Assembly (NCBI RefSeq): GCF_900129755.1
Contig: NZ_FQWT01000001.1
Coordinates: forward strand, 1,240,001-1,304,000
Source: Chryseobacterium oranimense
Lineage (GTDB): Bacteria; Bacteroidota; Bacteroidia; Flavobacteriales; Weeksellaceae
Length of the DNA: 64,000 bases
Direction: 5' to 3'
Under the pieces are notes generated by a model. The model searched no databases. It saw only the letters and a program-made list of their open reading frames with translations, and was not told the origin of the DNA. Position 1 is the first letter of the stretch. Every line of letters starts with the position of its first letter. The position numbers were made by a program, and so were the translations under genes. This document shows, one piece after another, positions 17,489 through 26,925 of the stretch.

Positions 17489-19057
17489 ATGAAAAAGAAT
17501 TTTAAAGGGCTGTCTTTGATGAGCCTGGTTTTCGTTCTGCTTACCAACTTTGTGTATGCACAGACAGACAGTACAGAAGTAGCAAGTATTTACGGGTTTT
17601 ATTCCTATTCAAGTTCACTAATGAATGCTTCTTCGGCATCTGAACTTTCGATACAGGGAAATGCCTCACATACCGCTACAGGCGTGCAGCTTACTCCCGC
17701 CACCTCAAGCCAGTTCGGGGGATTGTTTATCAACGGAAGAACTTTTACATCTGTAAACGGCCTTCACGTAGAATTTGAATATGATATGAAAAACGGGGCT
17801 CCGCTAAGTGGTACCTACGGAGATGGACTATCTTTTTTCTTATATGACGGAGCTGTAACCAACCCTGTTATCGGAGCTGCGGGTGCCGGACTTGGATATT
17901 CTTACAACAGGGCAATGAATACGTATGCCAGTTTAAGAAAAGCCGGTTTAACAGGAGCCTATCTGGGGATAGCACTGGATGAGTTCGGAAACTTTAAATC
18001 CAAACGTTTTCAAGGGGATTCCAGAGTGAATGGTATTTCAGGAGTAACCTGGGGGCAGGGAACAAGCCATGTCACTTTAAGAGGAGCAAAAGGTGCGGTT
18101 ATCAATTCAAATGGTTTAGGAGACGGATTTACAGGATATCCGGTTTTGGTTACCCGCACAACACTGAGCAATACCGGAGCAGTAGGCCGGATCCTGCAGA
18201 GCGACAGAAGCTATCTGCCCACTTCAAATACCTTACCGTCACTTTTTGACCTCAGAAATAATGCCGGAGAATTCAGAAAAGTATATCTTGACCTGATCCC
18301 GCATTTTATCACGTCAACTACAACGGATGGATTTGATATAAAAGTGGATATTCAGACTACTCAAAATGGGACACCGATCAATGTAATTAATTATTACCAC
18401 TACAAAACCTCGGTTCCATATAGTGAAAATGCAAATCCGCAAATAACTGATTTCAACACTTCAAACACGGAAGGAACTCCTACCGACCAAACCCTGAATG
18501 CAACCGTTCCGGCTTTTTTAAAGCTTGGTTTTGCAGCATCTACAGGAGCAGCATATCAGCAGCATATCATCCGAAATGTAAAGCTTACTCTTCCGTATGC
18601 CGCTGTTACCAACGATGATGTGACTTCTACCTGTAAGTTCCAGCCGGTCAATATTCCGGTTTTCAATAATGATATCGCTTACAAAGGCCCTATCAGCATC
18701 ACCACTCCGCCTACAGGAAGCAGTGCCAATATAGACTATTCTACTTTCAGTTTTACAAAAAACAGTGATACGGATCTTACTCTGTATCGTAAAAAAGTAA
18801 CTCCTCAGGGAACCTGGACGTATAATAAATCTACAGGAATTGTTACCTTTAATCCTTCAAGCGGATTCACAGGAACCGCAACAATGACTTACACAGTAAA
18901 GGGAAGAACTGTAAAAGATTCAAACGGAAAAATTATTGAACCTTACGGTGATACCGCTTACCGATCTGTTCCTGCAACGATCACAGTCAATTTAAAAACT
19001 ACCGGATGTGTCTATTCTGTGATTTCAAACAGAATGGTAACGCAAGGAGTAAAATAA
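17489..19057 (+). CDS. Secreted protein with L-type-lectin-like and CshA-like domains
   Basis: This 522-residue protein has a signal peptide (1-24). Residues about 30-340 look like a legume-lectin-type beta-sandwich: FEYDMKNGAP, GDGLSFFLYDG and YLGIALDEFGNF are typical strand and loop segments of bacterial L-type lectin-like domains. Residues about 365-510 form a second beta-domain with VPVFNND-like and GFTGTATMTYTV segments resembling CshA/VCBS-type tandem adhesin repeats. It ends SNRMVTQGVK with no recognised T9SS type A domain. It probably acts at the cell surface, perhaps in binding glycans. It is co-transcribed with the preceding VGINT protein and ends in a perfect palindromic terminator. 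Confidence 0.7.
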   Translation: MKKNFKGLSLMSLVFVLLTNFVYAQTDSTEVASIYGFYSYSSSLMNASSASELSIQGNASHTATGVQLTPATSSQFGGLFINGRTFTSVNGLHVEFEYDMKNGAPLSGTYGDGLSFFLYDGAVTNPVIGAAGAGLGYSYNRAMNTYASLRKAGLTGAYLGIALDEFGNFKSKRFQGDSRVNGISGVTWGQGTSHVTLRGAKGAVINSNGLGDGFTGYPVLVTRTTLSNTGAVGRILQSDRSYLPTSNTLPSLFDLRNNAGEFRKVYLDLIPHFITSTTTDGFDIKVDIQTTQNGTPINVINYYHYKTSVPYSENANPQITDFNTSNTEGTPTDQTLNATVPAFLKLGFAASTGAAYQQHIIRNVKLTLPYAAVTNDDVTSTCKFQPVNIPVFNNDIAYKGPISITTPPTGSSANIDYSTFSFTKNSDTDLTLYRKKVTPQGTWTYNKSTGIVTFNPSSGFTGTATMTYTVKGRTVKDSNGKIIEPYGDTAYRSVPATITVNLKTTGCVYSVISNRMVTQGVK

Positions 19058-19086
19058 AAGAATAATTCAAATAATAAAAGGCTTAG

Positions 19087-19120
19087 CAACACCATAGAAA
19101 TTTCTATGGTGTTGTGTTTT
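19087..19120 (+). terminator. Perfect 28-bp palindromic terminator
   Basis: The arms CAACACCATAGAAA / TTTCTATGGTGTTG are contiguous, followed by TGTTTT. The ACCATAGAAATTTCTATGGT core recurs in the terminator at 21279. Confidence 0.8.
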
Positions 19121-19260
19121 ATTGGAGTATTATTTTCTCCCTAAAAAGGTTTGGGTATAATAAATAACATAAAATCATTACCTGCAGCCTACAAATTTTT
19201 ATCAAATAGATGAATTCACTTTAAATAGCTAACAAAATAGGATGGGATCAAAAAAAAAAT

Positions 19261-19268
19261 TATTTTTG
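19261..19268 (+). promoter_or_regulatory. Candidate -7 promoter element
   Basis: TATTTTTG fits TAnnTTTG and ends 32 bp before the ATG at 19301. No clear -33 element was found. Confidence 0.35.
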
Positions 19269-19300
19269 GAAGCTTAAATTTTATTATAAAACACAAACAA

Positions 19301-21259
19301 ATGAAAAAAACTATTACCATCTCATTGGTAAGCTGTTTTTCTATGGCTTACTCTCAAAACTTGAACTTTGCAGATTCAAAATTTAAAGCTTTAATCCTAA
19401 GCTCCAACTCAGGTAATAATATTGCCAAAGACATTAGCGGCAACTCTATTGCTGTAGATGCAAACGAAGACGGAGAAATCCAGGTTTCCGAAGCGCAGCA
19501 GGTAAAAATACTTTCGGTAAAACAAGATCCGAACCAGATGTATATTGATCCCAATGGTAATCCCAGCGATATAAATAATATAAACCTAACCTATTATAAC
19601 AGCCATTTACCCGATGAAATAACTGATGCTCTGCTTTTTCCAAATGTAGAGGAACTGTATTTTTGGACGACAAAATCAGCCAATATCAGCTTTATAAATA
19701 ACAATAAAATAAAAAAGGTAAAGGGAAGGCCATATTATTATAATATGAACCAGCAGGGGGATTATACTGCCTCTCCGATTAATCTTTCGTTCGATAACTG
19801 TTCCGGGATCCAAAATATTACCGATGTAATTGCTTATCAAAGTACCCTGAATCCCTGGTCGGCAGATGAAAATATTTTAAAGATAAAAAACTGTCCGCAA
19901 ATTAACAGTACGGCAATTGTTGATTCGGCTGAGCTTACAGAACTCTATATTGAAAATTCAGGAATCAGTACTTTAACATTCAATTCATGTAAGTTTCTAA
20001 AGAAAATATCTGTTCCCAACCTTAATACAATCACCAAAATATCTGTTTTAGGAGATAACGGAATATCTGCTCCAAACTATATTAACCAGAATATTGAGCT
20101 GATTGCCAATAACTGTATCAATCTCCAGGAGATTATTGCTGACACAGATCATTACAATACTTCAGGAGCTTACTTTTCATCTGTAAATCTGAATGGCTGT
20201 ACTTCTTTAAGAAAAATAAAAGGACTTAATTCTGCGTCCATTAATTTTTCAACAGCAGGACTTATTAATTTAGAGGAGCTGGACTGCTCGTTCTACAACA
20301 GATATATTTATAATACAACTTCAGGAACCTATTACGGAGATTTAACTTCTCTGAATCTTGCAGGCCTGCCCAAACTTAAAATATTAAAAGCGTTTAACCA
20401 GCCCATCACCAATAATGTCAATTTCAGTGCAGCAACTGCTTTACAAAACATAGACATTACCAATTCATGTGGGTATATGACTGCTTTGAATGTAAGTAAT
20501 CTTCCCAACCTTACCACTCTGAAATCAAACGTTGTAATGCATCCCAACTCAAGCTATGATCATTATGACCTGCAAAGTATCACTGCCCAAAACTGTACGA
20601 CACTAACTGATTTACAGATCAACGGAAACTTTAATTTAAAAAGCTTAAATCTTCAGAACTGCTCAGCTTTGCAAACTTTAAACCTTAATACTTATCCAGC
20701 TCCTTATTTTTCGTCTTTAAATACTTTAAACATTTTACAGTGTACAGCGCTTGAAAATTTAACCATAGACAATACAAAAATCACAGAACTTATTGCATCG
20801 GACTGCATTGCACTTGCTTCGCTTGACCTTACCAGCAACTCAGATCTTACATTTGCAAATATTAAAAACGGCTGTATAGAAAACACCTCAATTTATAATA
20901 ACAACAGTAATCTGTCTATGTGTGTAGATGCTGCCCAACTCAATGATCTGCAGAGCACCTATCCAGATATTTCTTTTACTTCTAATTGCGGAGGCAGTGT
21001 TTTAAGTACAGTGGATAACCTGCCAAAAAAAGCAGATATTATAGCTTCTCCTAATCCTACAAAAGATTTCATTCAGGTCGAATCCCCAAATACTATTCAA
21101 AATATACAGTTTTTCGACAGCCAGGGAAGACTGCTTTCAACTCAGAATTTCAAGCAGAATTCAGTCAAAATGAATTTATCAGCCTATCCTAACGGAGTTT
21201 ATACCATGAAAATAAATGACGGAAAAAAAGTAGTAGTAAAGAAAATTATAAAGAACTAA
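19301..21259 (+). CDS. T9SS-sorted leucine-rich-repeat-like surface protein with EF-hand loop
   Basis: This 652-residue protein has a signal peptide (1-19). A perfect 12-residue EF-hand-type calcium loop DANEDGEIQVSE lies at 53-64. About twenty irregular LRR-like units follow, each around 20-27 residues with LxxLxLxxC/N patterns such as LKSLNLQNCSALQTLNL and LENLTIDNTKITEL. A C-terminal T9SS type A sorting domain of about 75 residues begins near ASPNPTKDFIQV and ends KKVVVKKIIKN. That domain directs export through the type IX system and attachment to the cell surface. LRR surface proteins usually bind proteins or glycans; the ligand is unknown. It is a single gene with its own terminator. Confidence 0.82.
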   Translation: MKKTITISLVSCFSMAYSQNLNFADSKFKALILSSNSGNNIAKDISGNSIAVDANEDGEIQVSEAQQVKILSVKQDPNQMYIDPNGNPSDINNINLTYYNSHLPDEITDALLFPNVEELYFWTTKSANISFINNNKIKKVKGRPYYYNMNQQGDYTASPINLSFDNCSGIQNITDVIAYQSTLNPWSADENILKIKNCPQINSTAIVDSAELTELYIENSGISTLTFNSCKFLKKISVPNLNTITKISVLGDNGISAPNYINQNIELIANNCINLQEIIADTDHYNTSGAYFSSVNLNGCTSLRKIKGLNSASINFSTAGLINLEELDCSFYNRYIYNTTSGTYYGDLTSLNLAGLPKLKILKAFNQPITNNVNFSAATALQNIDITNSCGYMTALNVSNLPNLTTLKSNVVMHPNSSYDHYDLQSITAQNCTTLTDLQINGNFNLKSLNLQNCSALQTLNLNTYPAPYFSSLNTLNILQCTALENLTIDNTKITELIASDCIALASLDLTSNSDLTFANIKNGCIENTSIYNNNSNLSMCVDAAQLNDLQSTYPDISFTSNCGGSVLSTVDNLPKKADIIASPNPTKDFIQVESPNTIQNIQFFDSQGRLLSTQNFKQNSVKMNLSAYPNGVYTMKINDGKKVVVKKIIKN

Positions 21260-21278
21260 TTCTAAATCTTTAACAAGC

Positions 21279-21313
21279 AAAACCATAGAAATTTCTATGG
21301 TTTTTATTTTTTA
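21279..21313 (+). terminator. Palindromic terminator sharing its core with the one at 19087
   Basis: AAAACCATAGAAA / TTTCTATGGTTTT is a contiguous perfect palindrome followed by T-rich sequence, 20 bp after the stop. Confidence 0.8.
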
Positions 21314-21895
21314 CAGGTGAAACCCTACAGGTCTATTCTAATAAAAAGGCCATATTATAGAATACACTTTTTAAAACTTTGTCTATGAAATCCGGGTAAG
21401 CAGAAGACCATCAAAAATAGATCTTAGCTCTCTAAAAGATTATTTATTATATAGTTAAAAAATAAAATCACTTTTAATAAAATATTTTATTACCTTTATA
21501 TTAATAAAAAACACACACTTATGAAGTTAAATTTTTCGCTACATCCCTTCTCTACCATTTGTATTTTATAAAATACAGATAAGATTGACAGACTTGGTTC
21601 GTAAGTTTTTGATTTAATGTTATAATAGGAAGCATACAAAAAATATCTATTATATGTCTAATGATTTTACTACCAAACATTAAATTGTAAAATTTTCCAT
21701 ACCAATTATTTAAAGATATATACATCCTGCACACAAATCAGTTTAAAATATTCAACTGGTTACTGTAAAGTCTGAATATAGTATAATCCATTTCCACCCT
21801 TTTCAATTTTAAAAAGTATTAATGTATTTTGAAATTCATTAATGCCTTTTCAGTCCTGCATTAAATAAATTTTTAATTAAATACAAATAAACAAA
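21314..21895. other. AT-rich spacer with no supported gene
   Basis: About 580 bp of low-GC sequence. A 60-codon reverse frame (21552-21734) lacks family likeness and gene-like composition. The promoter of the following VGINT protein must lie here, but no exact TAnnTTTG element was found close to its start. Confidence 0.55.
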
Positions 21896-23305
21896 ATGAA
21901 AAAAAGATTATTATTTGGGATTATTGTTTTCCCTTTATTTCACTATGCACAGGTAGGTATAAATACAACTACTCCAGCTGCAACATTAGATGTAACTGCT
22001 AAGAACACAACAGGAACTGCTACCAATGTGGATGGTCTGCTAATTCCCCGCGTAGATAGGCAAAGAGCACAAAGTATGGCTTCTATCCCTACTTCAACCA
22101 TTATTTATGTGAACAGCATCGCAACAGGAACTCAGACAGGAACCGCTGCCAATATAAATGCAGTAGGATATTATTCATACGATGGATCAGTCTGGGTAAA
22201 AATAAACACCGGAAATGATGTTAACATTTACAACTCAGACGGAACCCTTACCGCAAACAGAACAGTTGAAATGGGGACCAACTTTTTAAGGTTTCAAAAT
22301 ACTGCATCCGGTCCGTTTTTCAGGATACTTCACACAGCCACTGATGGCCAGGCAACTCTTCAGGGAACCAGCCGTGCTGCTATGACGTGGTCTTCCAATG
22401 CCGCTTCTTTCCTCGATATTTTACAGGATGTGGGATCGGCCGCACAAATTTCCATCAGAGGAACTTCTACCGGTTTGTTTTTAGGTTCAGCTACGGGAAG
22501 TACCGCTCCTGTTAATCTTATGGCCAATGGAGCCACAGCCCTTACAGTTATTAACGGAGGTAATGTAGGAATAGGAACTGCAACACCGAATGCCAATGCA
22601 TTATTAGAATTAAGCTCAGCGTCAAAAGGGCTGCTATTGCCTAGATTAGCTTTGACCGCTACGAATAATGCCTCTCCGCTTTCCGCACATGTGGCAGGTA
22701 TGGAGGTATATAATACGGTAACCAATACATCATCTGCAGGCAATGAGGTTTATCCTGGCGAATACATCAATGACGGTACAAAATGGGGCCGTTCATTAAG
22801 CACGAGTGACGTCAGTATACTTGTCGGAGCAGATGGTACAGACGCTGTGGCTACATCAGCAACGATAACAGTACCTAGTGGTTCTAATGTTGGTGTTAAC
22901 ACTAATTTAAGTACGTTTAATTTTACATTGACCAGACCTTCTTTGGTAACTTTCAGCGCCAATGTTTCAGCAAGTTTAACCACCACTACCGGAAGTGCAA
23001 TAACAGATGGGGTACCAAGACTTTATCGTGTTTATTGGCAGTTTACAACAGTTCCTGCAGGTTCTACAATAACTACCGGAACTGCCTATGGTCCGAGTTC
23101 CGGCATTTATACTGGAGCCAGTCCTTCAGGAGGAACAACAGGAAATATGAATACGACTCCCAATATGTCTCTTAAGTTAATTCCGGGTTCATACACTGTA
23201 GTTTTAACCGGACTATTAACAAATATTGTTAGCTCCTCCTATAATGGACAATTTGGAGCAGCTGCTAATGACAACGTGAGTATTGTTGCGATCCCGATAA
23301 AATAA
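21896..23305 (+). CDS. Large secreted VGINT-type surface protein
   Basis: This 469-residue protein has a signal peptide (1-19) followed by QVGINTTTPAATLDV and GLLIPR. The pattern recurs internally as VGIGTATPNANALLEL and KGLLLPRLAL (about residues 222-250), so the protein carries at least two copies of the unit. The C-terminal ~160 residues are rich in Ser, Thr and Gly and beta-strand-like, resembling phage-tail-fibre or trimeric surface proteins found in Bacteroidota. No T9SS domain is seen at the C-terminus. It is a single gene between AT-rich spacers and ends in a hairpin terminator. Confidence 0.7.
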   Translation: MKKRLLFGIIVFPLFHYAQVGINTTTPAATLDVTAKNTTGTATNVDGLLIPRVDRQRAQSMASIPTSTIIYVNSIATGTQTGTAANINAVGYYSYDGSVWVKINTGNDVNIYNSDGTLTANRTVEMGTNFLRFQNTASGPFFRILHTATDGQATLQGTSRAAMTWSSNAASFLDILQDVGSAAQISIRGTSTGLFLGSATGSTAPVNLMANGATALTVINGGNVGIGTATPNANALLELSSASKGLLLPRLALTATNNASPLSAHVAGMEVYNTVTNTSSAGNEVYPGEYINDGTKWGRSLSTSDVSILVGADGTDAVATSATITVPSGSNVGVNTNLSTFNFTLTRPSLVTFSANVSASLTTTTGSAITDGVPRLYRVYWQFTTVPAGSTITTGTAYGPSSGIYTGASPSGGTTGNMNTTPNMSLKLIPGSYTVVLTGLLTNIVSSSYNGQFGAAANDNVSIVAIPIK

Positions 23306-23330
23306 AATATTTATCCCATTAATTTGATGA

Positions 23331-23359
23331 ACCGCAGAAAATTTCTGCGGTTTTGTTTT
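23331..23359 (+). terminator. Terminator after the VGINT-type protein
   Basis: The arms ACCGCAGAAA / TTTCTGCGGT with a 1-nt centre are followed by TTTGTTTT, 25 bp past the stop. Confidence 0.8.
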
Positions 23360-23398
23360 ATATTTGTTTATAAGTTTAATTTTTTAAAAACTTCAACT

Positions 23399-24289
23399 AT
23401 GAAATTCGGCCAAGTAGAAGACCCGTCAAAAATAGATTTCACACTTCCAAAAGATCATTTAAGAACTAAAGAAATTTTAAATCAGAATAAAAAAGGACTT
23501 GAAAATATTTCCGTAGGATGTGCAAAATGGAACAAAACCGACCTGAAAGGATTCTATCCTAAAGGAACCAAAGACGAACTGACCTATTATGCCAAGCAGT
23601 TTAATTCTATAGAACTGAACGCTACCTTTTACGGAATGCCTACTCCTGAGCAGGTGGCTGTATGGAAAGAAAAAACACCTGACAATTTTAAATTCTTCCC
23701 AAAAATCACCAATACAGTTTCCCACTTCAGAAGACTGATTGACGTTACTGAACCGGTCACCAGCTTTGCATCAGCCGTAATGAATTTTGATCAGAAACTG
23801 GGAATGGCTTTTCTGCAGCTTCATGATAACTTCAAACCTAAAGATTATGACAGGCTGGAGAAATTCGTGAAAGACTGGCCCAAAGAAGTACCACTCGCTA
23901 TTGAACTTCGTAATACAGAATGGTTTACCGATGAAGAGATCTTCAATACTACCTGCGAGCTTTTTGAAGCCCATCATATTACCAATATTATAGTAGATAC
24001 TGCCGGAAGAAGGGATATGCTTCATATGCGCCTTACTACCCCCAATGCATTTATAAGATATGTAGGGGCCAATGCCGAAAGCGACTATGAAAGACTGGAT
24101 GACTGGATGAAACACCTGACAAAATGGAAAAAAGAAGGCCTTCAGAACGTCTACTTCTTTGTTCATCAGAATATTGAGAAAGCATCTCCCCTATTATCTG
24201 CCTATTTTATTAAAAAGATGAATGAAGAATGGAAAACAGATCTTCATATTCCGCAAATGGCTTCCGACAATAATGGAACATTGTTCTAA
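23399..24289 (+). CDS. DUF72 (YecE-like) family protein
   Basis: This 296-residue protein starts at the ATG at 23399. The longer frame from a TTG at 23324 would read through the terminator hairpin and is rejected. Family features include VGCAKWNKTDLKGFYP (near residue 38), the FNSIELNATFYGMPTPEQV segment, FKFFPKITNTVSH, and the LAIELRNTEWF strand. DUF72 proteins have a TIM-barrel fold with a conserved Glu and His/Arg pocket; their biochemical role is unproven. It stands alone downstream of a terminator. Confidence 0.85.
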   Translation: MKFGQVEDPSKIDFTLPKDHLRTKEILNQNKKGLENISVGCAKWNKTDLKGFYPKGTKDELTYYAKQFNSIELNATFYGMPTPEQVAVWKEKTPDNFKFFPKITNTVSHFRRLIDVTEPVTSFASAVMNFDQKLGMAFLQLHDNFKPKDYDRLEKFVKDWPKEVPLAIELRNTEWFTDEEIFNTTCELFEAHHITNIIVDTAGRRDMLHMRLTTPNAFIRYVGANAESDYERLDDWMKHLTKWKKEGLQNVYFFVHQNIEKASPLLSAYFIKKMNEEWKTDLHIPQMASDNNGTLF

Positions 24290-24415
24290 AAACCGGAAAA
24301 TATACTCCATTTATCAATAAAACGCGAAAAAAAACTGTTTTTGTGGTAAAAATTTAGTAATTTAGGATAGACTGCCTGTTTATAATACAATAAGCTGTTT
24401 TAAAATACAAATGCC

Positions 24416-24646
24416 ATGGAAAAAGAAATTTGCACAATCAGCATCGCCAGCAACTGGCTTGGTGATGAATACACATTCTATGAAGATCACAGAATAAAAA
24501 GGGTCTACGATAATCACAGCCTGAGCGTCAACCGTACCGAATGGCTGGAGCCTCACCAGATCAGCAAACAGAACAAGGATAAACTGGTTAAAAGCTGTCC
24601 TGAAGAGTTTAAGGAGCAGATTATGCAGATCCTTGACTATCCTTAA
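24416..24646 (+). CDS. Small conserved-looking cytosolic protein of unknown function
   Basis: This 76-residue, charged protein has no signal peptide or membrane helix. It has a strand-turn-strand start with TISIASNWLGDEYTFYEDHR and a helical C-terminus ending EQIMQILDYP. I do not recognise the family. The start at 24416, internal codon use like its neighbours, and an isolated position between DUF72 and a convergent gene suggest a real gene. Confidence 0.6.
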   Translation: MEKEICTISIASNWLGDEYTFYEDHRIKRVYDNHSLSVNRTEWLEPHQISKQNKDKLVKSCPEEFKEQIMQILDYP

Positions 24647-24717
24647 TGTAATAATATGAGCAATAGGTAATAAGTAATATTAAACTAATGGTTTAAAGAA
24701 TACTTATTATCCATTAC

Positions 24718-25311
24718 TTATTGCTTATTTTTTCTCAATAAAAGTACAAGATTCAGGAAAAGCAGAAGAAGGTCTAAAGTGACCCAGATTCCCAGCTTTG
24801 TATTCTCATAGTTATAAACTTCCAGTTGTTTCTTTGCCGCTTCTGAAAGTTTAACACTTTGGTTAATATAATTCTGAACTTCTACGATCTGGTCTATATT
24901 TTTATTCGGAACGGCATGCTGGGAGAAATACACCATATTCTTTTTACCGAGATATCCTATAATCCAGTATTCATCGGATTTATCCATTTTAAGATATTCT
25001 ATCCTGTAATATTCCGGACGTATTTTACCGATATGCTTAGGTTCTAAATTCCCGTTTTTGGCAGTGTCTACTTTGATAAGGTAAAAATCCAGTGTCTGGG
25101 GCAGCTTATTCACGACCTGAAGCCCCACTGAGTTGTCTACAAAACCTATTGTGCTTTTTTTAATGAACCAATAGGTAAATATTGAAATAGAAAAAACTAA
25201 CGTAAGAATACGAAACAGTTTCGCCCATTTTGCAGCCTTTCCTGATTTTACTTTAAATAAAATCAGAGAAATAACACAAGCCCAGAAGATCACAAAAATG
25301 ATAAATACCAT
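24718..25311 (-). CDS. Membrane protein of unknown function
   Basis: This 197-residue protein has two N-terminal helices (about 1-19 and 32-51), a soluble middle domain of about 110 residues, and a C-terminal helix (about 173-192) followed by RKNKQ. The middle domain may sit in the periplasm. I do not recognise the family. It lies 38 bp downstream of the HD-domain gene on the same strand. Confidence 0.55.
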   Translation of the reverse strand: MVFIIFVIFWACVISLILFKVKSGKAAKWAKLFRILTLVFSISIFTYWFIKKSTIGFVDNSVGLQVVNKLPQTLDFYLIKVDTAKNGNLEPKHIGKIRPEYYRIEYLKMDKSDEYWIIGYLGKKNMVYFSQHAVPNKNIDQIVEVQNYINQSVKLSEAAKKQLEVYNYENTKLGIWVTLDLLLLFLNLVLLLRKNKQ

Positions 25312-25349
25312 ACTGCAAAGATACTGATTTAAGATTTTTCAGAGGTATC

Positions 25350-25994
25350 TTAATCTACATTCCATTCTTTATAGAACTGGTCAAGGAATCCCAGCATATA
25401 ATCGTGTCTTTCCTGAGCCAGCTCCTTCCCTTTTGGGGTATTCATAAGGTCTTTTAAAAGAAGTAGTTTTTCGTAGAAATGATTAATGGTGGTACCGTTG
25501 GATTTCTTGTATTCATCTTTGGACATATTCAGGCTTGGCTGAATTTCAGGATCATACATCAGGTTATTTTTAAAGCCACCGAAGTTGAACGTTCTTCCTA
25601 TTCCAATAGCACCAATCGCGTCTATGCGGTCTGCATCCTGCACGATCTTAAGCTCAGCAGGAAGCTCGGCCGGCATTTCTCCCCTGTTTTTAAAAGAAAT
25701 ATTTTTAATGATAAATAATACCTTTTCTATTACCTCTTCCGGAACATTCTGGCTTTCCAGGAATTCACGGGCTATTTTCGGAGCTATGGTTTCGTCACCG
25801 TTGTGAAATTTAGGATCAGCAATATCATGCAGCAATGCGGAAAGTTCTACTACCTCCTGGCTGCAGTTTTCTGTTGCTGCAATTTTTTTTGACAACTTCC
25901 ATACTCTTTCAATGTGGTACCAGTCGTGTCCTGCTTCAGCACCTTTTAATTTTTCTTTTACAAATTCTACGGTGTTTTCAATCGTACTTTTCAT
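25350..25994 (-). CDS. HD-domain phosphohydrolase
   Basis: This 214-residue protein has an HD-type metal site: H19 in GHDWYHIERVW, the HD pair in LSALLHDIADPKF (about residues 51-52), and Asp in IVQDADRIDAIGAIG. The pattern GHDWYHIERV...HDIADPKFH matches the YedJ-like subfamily of small HD hydrolases, acting on an unidentified phosphorylated or nucleotide substrate. Its start overlaps the stop of the preceding alpha/beta hydrolase by 4 bp (ATGA), indicating translational coupling. Confidence 0.85.
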   Translation of the reverse strand: MKSTIENTVEFVKEKLKGAEAGHDWYHIERVWKLSKKIAATENCSQEVVELSALLHDIADPKFHNGDETIAPKIAREFLESQNVPEEVIEKVLFIIKNISFKNRGEMPAELPAELKIVQDADRIDAIGAIGIGRTFNFGGFKNNLMYDPEIQPSLNMSKDEYKKSNGTTINHFYEKLLLLKDLMNTPKGKELAQERHDYMLGFLDQFYKEWNVD

Positions 25995-26836
25995 TTATCC
26001 ATCAGTTCGTTTAAAATAATGTTCCAGAGTTTCTTATTATAACTTCTAAAAAAATTGATGTGTCCGATTTCTTTTTTTTCGGATTCAGATGTTTTCACGA
26101 GCCTGTAGGAAGGTCTGAGGTTGGGATAAGTATTGTTCAAAAGGCTTAATACACCTTTTTCTGTCAGCCATACATCGTCTTCTGCCCGGATCACAAACAC
26201 TTTCTGTGTCAATTTTTTAGAATAGTCATCAATTTTCTCCAACAGTTTGTTGGTTGATTTCCTGTTTAAAATTAAGGTTCTCCAGTCATATGCACAATTT
26301 TTTGGAAGACTTTCTCCCAATCCAAACCAATTTGCCGGGAAGTACCCTAATAACCTGGTGGTTAATGGCTGAACAATTCCAAACCCGAGATAGGCTTCAA
26401 CTTTGGTACCCAACTTCAAATTTCCGACAAATGCATTCTGCGTTCCCACGAAAATAAATTCATCAAACATGATGGAATCTTCATTCATCCCAAGAATCAG
26501 TGCTCCAACCGAATGTCCCAGGCAGTATTTTTTATATTCGGTAAACTCTGTTTTGATATACTGAGTCAGTGTTTTGTAATCTTCCGAACCCCAGATCCTC
26601 ATAGAAGCCCTGTAACCTTTCATTTTTTCCGGTTTTGAAAGACCAATTCCACGGTAATCATAAGTAATCACCGTAAAACCATGTTCCGAAAAGAAACGGG
26701 CAAATGAGAAATAAACCTGCTGCTTTACCCCTGTTGCGGAATTGATCAGGAGGAGCTTGCCATTGCTTTTTTCAGGCCTGAAAAGATGAACAGCCAGAGA
26801 TACACGGTCTTTTGTAATAAGTTCCAGTTTTTCCAT
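25991..26836 (-). CDS. Alpha/beta-fold hydrolase
   Basis: This 281-residue hydrolase uses the ATG at 26836; a GTG 21 bp upstream lies in the hairpin of the ribokinase terminator and is less likely. The nucleophile elbow GHSVG places Ser at 109, the acid is in VIRAEDDVW, and the His is in EIGHINFF. The oxyanion region is around DYRGIGLSKP (60-69). It looks like a serine aminopeptidase/monoglyceride-lipase-type soluble hydrolase with unknown substrate. It is coupled to the HD-domain gene by an ATGA overlap. Confidence 0.82.
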   Translation of the reverse strand: MEKLELITKDRVSLAVHLFRPEKSNGKLLLINSATGVKQQVYFSFARFFSEHGFTVITYDYRGIGLSKPEKMKGYRASMRIWGSEDYKTLTQYIKTEFTEYKKYCLGHSVGALILGMNEDSIMFDEFIFVGTQNAFVGNLKLGTKVEAYLGFGIVQPLTTRLLGYFPANWFGLGESLPKNCAYDWRTLILNRKSTNKLLEKIDDYSKKLTQKVFVIRAEDDVWLTEKGVLSLLNNTYPNLRPSYRLVKTSESEKKEIGHINFFRSYNKKLWNIILNELMDK

Positions 26837-26845
26837 AGTAAAAAA

Positions 26846-26872
26846 GAAAAAATCCACTATAAAAGTGGAGAT
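26846..26872 (-). terminator. Terminator after the ribokinase-like gene
   Basis: On the reverse strand TCCACT and AGTGGA arms with a 5-nt loop are followed by TTTTTTC, 54 bp past the stop. Confidence 0.65.
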
Positions 26873-26925
26873 TTTACTTATCTTTTTATGTTAAGTTTGT
26901 AACTTTCGATATGTGGCAAATAGCT

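Noticed and set aside
21552..21734. 60-codon reverse frame in an AT-rich spacer
   Set aside because: No family likeness, no signal or domain features, and such frames arise easily in low-GC sequence.
23324..23398. Extended N-terminus of the DUF72 protein
   Set aside because: It starts at a TTG and reads through the terminator hairpin of the preceding gene; the ATG at 23399 is followed directly by family sequence.
24647..24717. Imperfect inverted repeat between the 76-residue gene and the membrane protein
   Set aside because: AATAAGTAAT-like arms pair only loosely in an AT-rich gap, too weak to call a terminator.
26837..26857. GTG start giving a longer alpha/beta hydrolase
   Set aside because: It falls in the terminator of the upstream ribokinase gene; the ATG at 26836 is preferred.
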